Notes under the pieces: generated by a model
The model's input: the letters and a program-made list of their open reading frames with translations, nothing else
Databases searched by the model: none
Told to the model about the DNA's origin: nothing
Assembly: GCA_017987615.1 (NCBI GenBank)
Contig: JAGNTI010000062.1
Span: 1-7,492, forward strand
Origin: Sediminibacterium sp.
Lineage (GTDB): Bacteria; Bacteroidota; Bacteroidia; Chitinophagales; Chitinophagaceae
Length of the DNA: 7,492 nt
Direction of reading: 5' to 3'
Part shown: positions 1 through 7,198 of the stretch, one piece after another
Numbering within the stretch: position 1 is the stretch's first letter
How the letters are laid out: each line of letters begins with the position of its first letter
Made by a program: the position numbers and the translations under genes

Positions 1-1884
1 TCAGGTGTACCTGCTGCAGCAGTTGGATTTTTCAACGCATTTTTGGCTAGAACTCCTACGGCAAACTTAGCCGCTTACAACGCTGCATTAACTGCTGGTG
101 GTTTAGGTGCGCTCGTTACTTCTGGTATGTCACCAATATTTTATGGTGCTGCAAGAGGCATGTTTGGTAACCAAATGGTGAGCAGAACAGGTTATGCAGA
201 AAGTGATGTGTTAGATCCTACCACTTCTAATTTTAAACTTACAGGTAGCTTAAACTACATGTTAACAGATAAAGTTGAAGCTTCTTTCTCTGCAAACTTT
301 GGAACAGGTAACACTGTGTATACTGGTTCTGACCGTTATTCTTTAAGAGACCTTAAAATGGCTCAATTCAAGTTTGAATTAAAACATAAAAACTGGTATG
401 TACGTGCATATGCAACACACGAAAATTCTGGTAGCTCATTTAACGGAACAATTGCTACACGTACATTCAACGAAGCTTGGAAGCCAAGTGCTTCTTGGTA
501 CCCACAATATATGGTTGCTTATGTAACAGCAATGCAACAAGGTGCTCCACAGTATATGTCTCATATGGCTGCGCGTACTTTTGCTGATCAGGGCAGACCA
601 ACAGGCTTTATTGGTAACCATCCTTTATTCCAATCAATTGTTAGAACACCGATTGGTAAAAAAGTTGCTGGTATGAATGGTTTAGAAGGTGGTCAGTTCA
701 TGGACAAGTCTAGACTAAACGTAGTAGACGCACAATACAACTTAACAGAAGCTTTAGGTCTTGCTAAAACAGGTACTGACTTCTTAGTTGGATTTAATAC
801 CAAGCAATATCAATTAAATTCTGAAGGAACAATTTTTGCAGATACATTAGGTGCTATTAACATCAACGAGTTTGGTGCTTATGGTCAATTGTCTCAAAAA
901 TTATTCAAAGACATCGTAAAAGTTACGATCTCTGGTCGTTACGATAAAAACACAAACTTTGCTGGTCGCTTTACTCCAAGAGCGTCTGCTGTTATCAAAT
1001 TAAAGCAAGACCACAACTTACGTTTGTCTTATCAAACAGCTTACCGTTTCCCAACAACACAAAACCAGTGGATCAACTTACTTGTTGGTGGTGGTACACG
1101 TTTAATGGGTGGTTTACCACAATTACGTGACTACTATAACTTTAGTGGTAACCCAGGTTTCACACTTGCTAGTGTGCAAGCGTTTGGTGCAAGTGCTATG
1201 GCAGGTGCTCCAAACCCAACTTTATTAAAGGCGCAAAATTTTGGCGAATTCAAGCCAGAGTCTAGCACTTCATTTGAAGTTGGTTACAAGGGCTTATTTG
1301 GTAAGATGTTATTAGTTGATGCTTATATGTACAGCTCTAGATACCAAAACTTCATTAGTGGTGTAACTGTACTTCAGTCTAGAGGTTCTTACAACCCAAT
1401 GAATTTGTTATTTGAATCTCAAAGAATTGCCTATAGCATTTCAGCAAATGCTCCTGGTGAAGTTACCGTTAAAGGATGGGGTGCTTCTGCAGACTTCCTT
1501 TTACCTAAAAACTTTACTTTAGGTGCTAACATCTATTCTGATGAAATTGGTGATTTACCTACAGGTTTTGTATCTTATTTCAATACCTCTAAATACCGTA
1601 CAAACATTACTTTCGCTAACTCTGGTTTTGGAACAAACAACAGATATGGATTTAATCTAGTTTACAGAAATGTAAGTGATTTCTTCTACGAAGGTACTTT
1701 TGGTACTGGTCAAATGCCAGGTTACAAGACATTAGATGGACAGGTTAGTTACAAATTCCCAGCTATTAAAACAATCGTTAAAGTAGGTGGAACGAACCTT
1801 TTAAACAAATACTACCGTACAGGATGGGGTAACCCTGCCATTGGTGGATTATACTATGTAAGCTTTGCTTATAATGTATTTTAA
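1..1884 (+). CDS. TonB-dependent outer-membrane receptor, C-terminal part (5' end outside window)
   Basis: The frame is open from base 1 (it begins SGVPAAAVGF) and ends at TAA 1882-1884, giving 627 visible residues. The signal peptide, TonB box and plug lie outside the window, so no start can be assigned; the TTG at 43 is only an internal leucine. What is visible is a 22-stranded-barrel type sequence: alternating aromatic/polar strands from about residue 75, the stretch FKPESSTSFEVGYKG near residues 417-431, which is typical of siderophore/TonB receptor barrels, and a C-terminal strand ending in Phe (YVSFAYNVF), the usual outer-membrane assembly signal. The family imports large or scarce ligands across the outer membrane using TonB-ExbBD energy. 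The ligand cannot be read from the sequence. Several loops are rich in Gly, Ala and Met. Codon use is strongly biased (GGT for Gly, AAC for Asn), suggesting high expression. A terminator follows, so it probably ends its own transcript. Confidence 0.9.
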   Translation, partial: SGVPAAAVGFFNAFLARTPTANLAAYNAALTAGGLGALVTSGMSPIFYGAARGMFGNQMVSRTGYAESDVLDPTTSNFKLTGSLNYMLTDKVEASFSANFGTGNTVYTGSDRYSLRDLKMAQFKFELKHKNWYVRAYATHENSGSSFNGTIATRTFNEAWKPSASWYPQYMVAYVTAMQQGAPQYMSHMAARTFADQGRPTGFIGNHPLFQSIVRTPIGKKVAGMNGLEGGQFMDKSRLNVVDAQYNLTEALGLAKTGTDFLVGFNTKQYQLNSEGTIFADTLGAININEFGAYGQLSQKLFKDIVKVTISGRYDKNTNFAGRFTPRASAVIKLKQDHNLRLSYQTAYRFPTTQNQWINLLVGGGTRLMGGLPQLRDYYNFSGNPGFTLASVQAFGASAMAGAPNPTLLKAQNFGEFKPESSTSFEVGYKGLFGKMLLVDAYMYSSRYQNFISGVTVLQSRGSYNPMNLLFESQRIAYSISANAPGEVTVKGWGASADFLLPKNFTLGANIYSDEIGDLPTGFVSYFNTSKYRTNITFANSGFGTNNRYGFNLVYRNVSDFFYEGTFGTGQMPGYKTLDGQVSYKFPAIKTIVKVGGTNLLNKYYRTGWGNPAIGGLYYVSFAYNVF

Positions 1885-1909
1885 TCTAGCCAGTACGCGC
1901 TAAAAAATT

Positions 1910-1940
1910 AAAGCCTCTTACTTTGTAAGGGGCTTTTTTT
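1910..1940 (+). terminator. Intrinsic (rho-independent) terminator after the first receptor gene
   Basis: The left arm AAGCCTCTTAC (1911-1921) pairs with the right arm GTAAGGGGCTT (1925-1935) across a TTT loop. All 11 pairs form, one as a G-U wobble, and A1910-T1936 can add a twelfth. A run of seven T (1934-1940) follows directly. It lies 25 bases after the receptor stop codon and should separate that transcript from pdhB. Confidence 0.9.
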
Positions 1941-1955
1941 ATCACTATTTATCTC

Positions 1956-1963
1956 TATTTTTG
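1956..1963 (+). promoter_or_regulatory. Probable -7 promoter element for pdhB
   Basis: TATTTTTG is a perfect match to the Bacteroidetes sigma-ABfr -7 consensus TAnnTTTG. It sits after the upstream terminator and 25 bases before the pdhB ATG, so the transcript leader would be only about 20 bases. The matching -33 TTTG is not present at the expected spacing; only a T-rich stretch (1934-1940), which is also the terminator tail, is there. The motif is short and the region is AT-rich, so the call rests largely on its position. Confidence 0.55.
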
Positions 1964-1988
1964 CATCTCAATTAATAACCATATACCT

Positions 1989-2975
1989 ATGCGTTCAATA
2001 GCTTTTAGAGAGGCGCTCAGAGAGGCCATGCAAGAAGAAATGAGAAGAGATGAGCTTGTTTTTTTAATGGGGGAAGAAGTTGCTCAATACAACGGAGCTT
2101 ATAAAGTAAGCCAGGGCATGCTTGCGGAGTTTGGAGAAAAAAGAGTTATTGACACACCAATTGCTGAGCTTGGTTTCGCAGCTATCGCAGTGGGTGCAGC
2201 ACAAAATGGTTTAAAGCCTATTGTAGAATTTATGACTTGGAACTTTGCTGTTTTAGCAATGGACCAAATTTTAAATACAGCATCTAAAATGCTTGCGATG
2301 AGTGGTGGACAAATTGGATGTCCAATTGTATTTAGAGGACCTAACGGAAGTGCAGGTCAGCTAGGTGCTCAACACTCTACCGCATTTGAAAGTTATTATG
2401 CAAATATTCCAGGCATCAAAGTAGTATCTCCATCTAATGGTTACGATGCAAAAGGATTAATGAAGCAAGCTATCCGTTACGAGAAAGATCCTGTGATGTT
2501 TATGGAAAGTGAAGTGATGTACGGCGACAAATGCGATATCCCTGATGATGAATATTACATTCCATTAGGTAAAGCAGATGTAAAAAAATCTGGAAGAGAC
2601 CTTACAATTGTTTCTTATAATAAAATGATGAAAGTGGCGCTAGGCGCGGCTGCAGAATTAGAAAAAGAAGGCATCAGCGCAGAGGTTGTTGATTTACGCA
2701 CCATTCGTCCACTAGATTGGATGACCATACTTGAAAGCGTTAAAAAAACAAACCGTTTATTAATTGTAGAAGAGCAGTGGCCATTTGCTTCTGTATCTTC
2801 AGAAATTACTTACCGCATTCAAAAAGAAGGATTCGATTATTTAGACGCACCAATTCGCAGAATTACAAGTGCCGATGCACCTATGCACTATGCGCCTAAT
2901 TTAACAGCACTCGCTATTCCTGATGTTTCAAGAACAGTGAAGCTTGCTAAAGAAATGATGCACCAAAGAAAATAA
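1989..2975 (+). CDS. pdhB: Pyruvate dehydrogenase E1 component, beta subunit
   Basis: With the alpha subunit this forms the thiamine-diphosphate E1 enzyme, which decarboxylates pyruvate and passes the acetyl group to lipoyl-E2, feeding acetyl-CoA to the TCA cycle in the cytoplasm. At 328 residues it has the full family length. GEEVAQYNGAYKVSQG (28-43) matches pyruvate dehydrogenase E1 beta closely and argues against the branched-chain (bkd) paralogue. Glu60 in TPIAELGF is the expected glutamate that activates the cofactor, and His129 in GAQHS is the conserved active-site histidine. FRGPNG (115-120), the C-terminal transketolase part (LRTIRPLD, 236-243) and DAPIRRITSADAPM (286-299) are all present. 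The start MRSIAFREAL is the usual N-terminus of the family; no Shine-Dalgarno is seen, as is common in this phylum. No alpha or E2 gene adjoins it. A receptor gene starts 5 bases downstream, probably in the same transcript. Confidence 0.95.
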   Translation: MRSIAFREALREAMQEEMRRDELVFLMGEEVAQYNGAYKVSQGMLAEFGEKRVIDTPIAELGFAAIAVGAAQNGLKPIVEFMTWNFAVLAMDQILNTASKMLAMSGGQIGCPIVFRGPNGSAGQLGAQHSTAFESYYANIPGIKVVSPSNGYDAKGLMKQAIRYEKDPVMFMESEVMYGDKCDIPDDEYYIPLGKADVKKSGRDLTIVSYNKMMKVALGAAAELEKEGISAEVVDLRTIRPLDWMTILESVKKTNRLLIVEEQWPFASVSSEITYRIQKEGFDYLDAPIRRITSADAPMHYAPNLTALAIPDVSRTVKLAKEMMHQRK

Positions 2976-2980
2976 GTACA

Positions 2981-5056
2981 ATGTGCCCAAGCTATTTTAG
3001 TATCAGGCATATTCTATTTTTTATTGGCTGTTTTATTTTTAAAAGTTCCCTTGCGCAATCTACTAATGACTCCACCATGCCCGGGACACTTGATAGTGTC
3101 GTTGTAACCGCTTTTCGCATAAAAGTGAGCGGACAGTTTTTGCCTGTATCTACTGCACGTATTTCATCAGCTACCTTGCAGCAAGAAGTGAATGGTACTT
3201 TACTACCTGCATTTAATTTGGTTGCGGGTGTGCGCATGGAGCAGCGCTCGGAGGGGAGTTATAGACTTGCTATTCGCGGAAGTTCTTTAAGGGCTCCATT
3301 TGGTATACGCAATGTAAAACTGTATTGGAACGATGTGCCTTTTTCTGATCCAACAGGAAATACCTATCTTAATATTTTACCTTTTTCGTTAGTGAACGGA
3401 ATTGAAATTTTTAAGGGTCCCGTTGGAGCCGCTTATGGCTTAGGAACAGGTGGTGCCGTTTTACTTCAGTCTAATTTTGCAACAGATACAATATTACAAA
3501 ATACAGCATCCCTAAATTTGCGCGCTGGAAGTTTTGGATACCTAGGACAAGATTTTAGGGTAACACTGCAACAAAAAAATGTTCATCAGACTTTTTTTAT
3601 TGCCAACGAAAAAATAGATGGATGGCGGGATCAATCTGGATCTACTAAAAAAAATATTACCTGGCTTGCCACGCTTACAAAAAATAAGCACACAATAAAA
3701 GGCATGGCTTTATTTACCGACCTTATGTATCAAACGCCTGGCGGGCTTACGCTTGCGCAAATGCAGCAAAACCCCAGGTGGGCCAGACAAGCTACTGCTA
3801 CACTACCAAGTGCAGTAACCCAACAAACAGCAGTGTATAACAAAACGCTTCTCGGAAGTTTTCATCATAATTACCAGATAACAAAAAATGTGGATTGGCA
3901 AAACTTTGTTGTAGGTGCCAATACCCATTTTAAAAATCCATTTATTACCAATTATGAAACGAGGCATGAAAAAAATGCAGGTGTAGGAAGTCATCTAATC
4001 ATGCGTTTTCAAAAATCAAAAACTGAAATTAAAATTGTTGTAGGTGGGGAGTGGCAAATGCAAGATGCGGCCATCAATAATTATGGAAATAAAAGAGGGC
4101 TGCGCGATACCTTACAATTTGCAGATGTAATAACCACTAAGCAAGGATTTTATTTTGCTAACGTATCACTTCGCTTTAATAAAAAATGGTTATTAGAAAT
4201 TGGAATGAGTAACGCTTATATGCTGTATGATTATTACCGCAGTACCATTTTAACTGAAACGGCGCAAACAAAATCGAATATTGGTTTATTAGCACCAAGA
4301 ATGGGTGTGTCTTACGAAGTAGCAAAAACTACAAATCTTTATTTTCAAATTTCTAAAGGATTTTCGCCACCCACACTCGCCGAAATAAGACCTTCCGATG
4401 GATTATTTTATAAAAACCTTCTGCCAGAATATGGATGGAATTTTGAAGCAGGTATCAAAGGAGTGAGTTTGCAAAACAAATTGAGGTATGCGGTAGCCTT
4501 GTATCATTTTGGTATTAAAGATGCCATTGTTAGGCAAAATAACAATGCAGGGATAGAGTATTTTGTAAATGCGGGGTCTACAAGACAAGCAGGTGCCGAA
4601 CTGCAGCTCGACTATGTTGCTAGGTTTAGTAAAGCACATCAGTTACAAATGGAGTTGGGTTATGCGTTTCAGCCTTATCAGTTTGTTCAGTACAGCCAGG
4701 CTGGTGTAGTATTTAATTGCAATGCCGTAACAGGGAATGCTAAGCATCAAGTAACTTCTAGCGTCACTTATCATTATAAAAAGAGCGTATCTGTTTTTGT
4801 AAGGTTGCAGTCTCTTTCTGGGGTACCACTTACAGATGCCAATGATGTGTACGCGAATCCTTATTCGCTGATGCAATCTGGGGTATCAATAAATCATAAG
4901 CGTTTTCGCTACTTTTTTAGCGTTGATAATCTTTTAAATACCTCTTACAGTTTAGGTAACGATATTAATGCTGCTGGAAGGCGTTATTACAACCCTTCTT
5001 CGCCGCGGAGCTATATGGCCGGCATAAGTGTTCAAATAGCTAACATTCGCCGTTAA
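2981..5056 (+). CDS. TonB-dependent outer-membrane receptor (complete, ligand unknown)
   Basis: This 691-residue protein is a complete TonB-dependent importer. Residues 1-25 form a signal peptide: a basic R9, a hydrophobic core around 11-20 and a likely cleavage after SSLA. A TonB-box-like stretch, DSVVVTAF, lies at 38-45. The plug domain follows (about 50-170) with the conserved RLAIRGSSLRAPFGIRNVKL region, the YWNDVPFSDPTGNT segment and FKGPVGAAYGLGTGGAVLL. The barrel runs to the C-terminus, with FFSVDNLLNTSYSLG and RRYYNPSSPRSYMAGISVQI as the usual last strands. Unlike many Bacteroidetes receptors it has no carboxypeptidase-regulatory-like domain before the plug and is shorter than SusC proteins, so it resembles iron/siderophore-type (FecA-like) receptors; the actual ligand is not readable. 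The last strand is followed by ANIRR, so it lacks the usual terminal aromatic residue. The start is the first ATG, 5 bases after pdhB, and it alone gives the full signal peptide. Confidence 0.93.
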   Translation: MCPSYFSIRHILFFIGCFIFKSSLAQSTNDSTMPGTLDSVVVTAFRIKVSGQFLPVSTARISSATLQQEVNGTLLPAFNLVAGVRMEQRSEGSYRLAIRGSSLRAPFGIRNVKLYWNDVPFSDPTGNTYLNILPFSLVNGIEIFKGPVGAAYGLGTGGAVLLQSNFATDTILQNTASLNLRAGSFGYLGQDFRVTLQQKNVHQTFFIANEKIDGWRDQSGSTKKNITWLATLTKNKHTIKGMALFTDLMYQTPGGLTLAQMQQNPRWARQATATLPSAVTQQTAVYNKTLLGSFHHNYQITKNVDWQNFVVGANTHFKNPFITNYETRHEKNAGVGSHLIMRFQKSKTEIKIVVGGEWQMQDAAINNYGNKRGLRDTLQFADVITTKQGFYFANVSLRFNKKWLLEIGMSNAYMLYDYYRSTILTETAQTKSNIGLLAPRMGVSYEVAKTTNLYFQISKGFSPPTLAEIRPSDGLFYKNLLPEYGWNFEAGIKGVSLQNKLRYAVALYHFGIKDAIVRQNNNAGIEYFVNAGSTRQAGAELQLDYVARFSKAHQLQMELGYAFQPYQFVQYSQAGVVFNCNAVTGNAKHQVTSSVTYHYKKSVSVFVRLQSLSGVPLTDANDVYANPYSLMQSGVSINHKRFRYFFSVDNLLNTSYSLGNDINAAGRRYYNPSSPRSYMAGISVQIANIRR

Positions 5057-5152
5057 ACAGCCTATTATTGCCATTTCTGGCCTATACCTGCCAAATATCC
5101 CGATTTATAGAAACTTTTAACACTAAAATGGCCAATGTGGGTGCTAAAAGGA

Positions 5153-5160
5153 TATTTTTG
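5153..5160 (+). promoter_or_regulatory. Probable -7 promoter element for lepB-cdd
   Basis: TATTTTTG again matches the Bacteroidetes -7 consensus TAnnTTTG and is identical to the element before pdhB. It lies 22 bases before the lepB start, implying a leader of about 15 bases. No TTTG is found at the -33 position. The perfect palindrome TTAACGTTAA (5161-5170) directly follows, about where transcription would begin. The 126-base gap 5057-5182 shows no convincing terminator for the upstream receptor, so read-through from pdhB is also possible. Confidence 0.5.
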
Positions 5161-5182
5161 TTAACGTTAAAAGCAATTAACT

Positions 5183-6688
5183 ATGACTGGACTTTTACTA
5201 TTTATTGTGGGTGTGCTTGGATGGCATATTGGTGTGTACGGGTTATTTAATAAATCAAAAATTGAAGGATGGAAAGCCTTTGTTCCATTTTACAATACCT
5301 ACCAAATGGTGGAAGTTACTGGTATTAAAAAATATTGGTTTTGGTTACAATTGATTCCAATTGCAGGACAGTTTATTACGATTTGGATTACGATCATTTA
5401 TGTGATGCACTTTAAAAAAGTTAGTTTACTCGATCATACATTGCTTGTTTTTTTACCGTTTGTTTATTTGCCTTTTATTGGGTTTTCGAAAAATACAAAA
5501 TGGTATGGCGAAGAAGCTTTAGCACATTACCATAAATCTGGCGCGCGTGAATGGATTGATGCGGGAGTATTTGCCATTGTAGCTGCAACACTTATTAGAA
5601 CATTTGTTTTTGAAGCCTATGTAATTCCATCGGAGAGTATGGAAAAAACATTACTTGTAAACGACTTTTTGTTTGTGAATAAAATGAGTTATGGTGCTCG
5701 TATGCCACAAACGCCGGTGTCATTTCCTTTTGTACACAATACCATGCCTTTTTCTGTTACGGCGCCATCTTATACCACATTTGTTCAAGTGCCTTACAAG
5801 CGCTTACCTGCATTTACGGATGTAAAAAGAAATGATGTTGTGGTGTTTAATTTCCCTACTGGAGATACCATTATTAATTTACCGGAGTATGGAAGTAAAA
5901 GACCTTACTACGATGAGTTACGATATTCGTTTAAAGGCAACCGTGAAATGTTACAATCTGAGTTTCCTATTCATGTACATCCTATGGATAAAACGGATAA
6001 TTATATCAAGCGTTGTGTGGGTGTTGGAGGCGATGTGCTACAAATTAAAAGTGGCGTATTATATGTTAACAATCAAGCTGCGTTTGTGCCACCGGCTTCA
6101 CAAACCGAATATATTGTTGTAACCAATAAAACGCCTTTTGATCCTACGTATTTAAAAGAAACCTTTAATATCGATGTTAATGATACCAAAGGGCAATTAG
6201 ACGCTTTATCGGATAGTGCTTTTAAATTCAACGTAACACCTGCAGAAGCGGCTATTTTAAAAACACTACCAAATGTAAAATCTGTTACCCCTTATATCGA
6301 AAACTATGCAGGTATTACATTCCCTAATGATGAAGTAAACTACCCATGGACGATTGATAATTTTGGACCACTTGAAATTCCTAAAAAAGGGAAGCCCATT
6401 GTTTTATCAGCTACCAATATTGCGCTCTATCAAAGGCTAATCGAAAATTACGAGCACAATACATTTGCAATCAATAACGGACAGTTTATAATTAATGGTA
6501 AGCCGGCAACTACCTATACGCCAAAGTACAATTACTACTGGATGATGGGGGATAATCGCCACCGCAGCCAAGATAGCAGATTCTGGGGCTTTGTGCCAGA
6601 AACGCATATTGTTGGAAAGGCTTCTTTAATTTGGTTAAGTTGGGAAAACGGTCCAAGGTGGAAGCGCCTTTTTAATTTCATACAATAA
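5183..6688 (+). CDS. lepB: Signal peptidase I, long Bacteroidetes form with extra N-terminal membrane segments
   Basis: This inner-membrane serine protease removes signal peptides from exported proteins on the periplasmic side. Catalytic Ser152 lies in [11 protein letters not shown] (box B, 148-157) and the general base Lys276 in [11 protein letters not shown] (box D, 274-284). Box C is [10 protein letters not shown] (216-225) and box E is [17 protein letters not shown] (456-472). At 501 residues it is much longer than minimal type I peptidases. Three hydrophobic stretches (about 3-20, 51-76 and 86-101) come before the usual membrane segment (about 126-145) next to the active site, and about 170 residues separate boxes D and E. 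Long forms like this are known in Bacteroidetes; I do not know a function for the extra parts. The ATG at 5183 is the first start after an in-frame stop at 5168-5170. cdd follows after 12 bases in the same frame, so cotranscription is likely. Confidence 0.95.
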   Translation: MTGLLLFIVGVLGWHIGVYGLFNKSKIEGWKAFVPFYNTYQMVEVTGIKKYWFWLQLIPIAGQFITIWITIIYVMHFKKVSLLDHTLLVFLPFVYLPFIGFSKNTKWYGEEALAHYHKSGAREWIDAGVFAIVAATLIRTFVFEAYVIPSESMEKTLLVNDFLFVNKMSYGARMPQTPVSFPFVHNTMPFSVTAPSYTTFVQVPYKRLPAFTDVKRNDVVVFNFPTGDTIINLPEYGSKRPYYDELRYSFKGNREMLQSEFPIHVHPMDKTDNYIKRCVGVGGDVLQIKSGVLYVNNQAAFVPPASQTEYIVVTNKTPFDPTYLKETFNIDVNDTKGQLDALSDSAFKFNVTPAEAAILKTLPNVKSVTPYIENYAGITFPNDEVNYPWTIDNFGPLEIPKKGKPIVLSATNIALYQRLIENYEHNTFAINNGQFIINGKPATTYTPKYNYYWMMGDNRHRSQDSRFWGFVPETHIVGKASLIWLSWENGPRWKRLFNFIQ

Positions 6689-6700
6689 AAAATAACCATC

Positions 6701-7186
6701 ATGCAAAAACAAACCGTTCAATTTTCGTACCAAGTTTTTGCATCACTAGATGCACTATCAATACATGATCAGGCATTGTTTATAAAAGCACAAGAGGCTT
6801 TAGCACTTGCCCATGCGCCTTATTCAAAATTTAATGTAGGAGCAGCTGCTATTTTAGAAAATGGTGAAATTATAAAAGGCAGCAATCAAGAAAATGCCAG
6901 TTATCCTATTGGTATTTGTGCAGAGCGTGTTTTGTTAAGCACCGCTTCTACTTTACAATCTAAAGTACCTATCATTACCATGGCTATTACCTATCACAAT
7001 GAGCGTGGTGGTAACAATATACCCATTGCACCTTGTGGCATGTGCAGGCAAGCCATTGCGGAGTATGAGTCTATTGTTAATAAACCTATGCGCCTAATTT
7101 TAGGTGGCGCAACTGGTGAAATATATGTAATTGAAAAAGCGGCAGATCTATTGCCCTTTGGATTTTCGGGTGTTCACTTGCAATAA
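6701..7186 (+). CDS. cdd: Cytidine deaminase
   Basis: This cytoplasmic zinc enzyme converts cytidine and deoxycytidine to uridine and deoxyuridine in pyrimidine salvage. The zinc site is complete: Cys73 and catalytic Glu75 in ICAER, and Cys112 and Cys115 in PCGMCRQ. The substrate-binding motifs FNVGAA (44-49) and NQENASYP (62-69) are present, as is the family's C-terminal LLPFGF (150-155). Three cysteine ligands mark the small, tetrameric class rather than the larger dimeric E. coli type. At 161 residues it is slightly longer than the usual 130-140, mainly through an N-terminal extension of about 20 residues. The ATG at 6701 is the first start after the lepB stop, which is in the same frame, so nothing longer is possible. 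It shares the lepB transcript unit and converges on the ogt gene, whose stop is 12 bases away. Confidence 0.95.
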   Translation: MQKQTVQFSYQVFASLDALSIHDQALFIKAQEALALAHAPYSKFNVGAAAILENGEIIKGSNQENASYPIGICAERVLLSTASTLQSKVPIITMAITYHNERGGNNIPIAPCGMCRQAIAEYESIVNKPMRLILGGATGEIYVIEKAADLLPFGFSGVHLQ

Positions 7187-7198
7187 ATTATCTCTGAT

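Noticed and set aside
436..621. 61-codon minus-strand open frame opposite the first receptor
   Set aside because: Its composition is that of the antisense of a biased coding gene, and no family features are seen.
3026..3040. Possible lipobox (FIGC, residues 15-18) in the second receptor's signal peptide
   Set aside because: The cysteine is inside the hydrophobic core and more hydrophobic residues follow it; the SSLA site fits normal signal peptidase I cleavage better.
2992..4876. Four minus-strand open frames (2992-3237, 3803-3994, 4403-4639, 4643-4876) opposite the second receptor
   Set aside because: All are short, mirror a well-supported coding frame and have no recognisable motif or leader.
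5070..5082. GCCA-TTTC-TGGC hairpin after the second receptor, as a terminator
   Set aside because: The stem is only four base pairs and no T run follows.
5068..5250. 60-codon open frame starting at a TTG between the second receptor and lepB
   Set aside because: It starts at TTG with no start context, overlaps the lepB start by 68 bases in another frame, and resembles no family I know.
5832..6122. 96-codon plus-strand open frame inside lepB
   Set aside because: It lies wholly within lepB in another frame; lepB there is continuous and carries catalytic box D.
1974..6699. The 9-mer AATAACCAT in the leaders of both pdhB (1974-1982) and cdd (6691-6699)
   Set aside because: Its distance to the ATG differs (6 and 1 bases) and it is AT-rich; chance similarity of leaders is the simplest reading.
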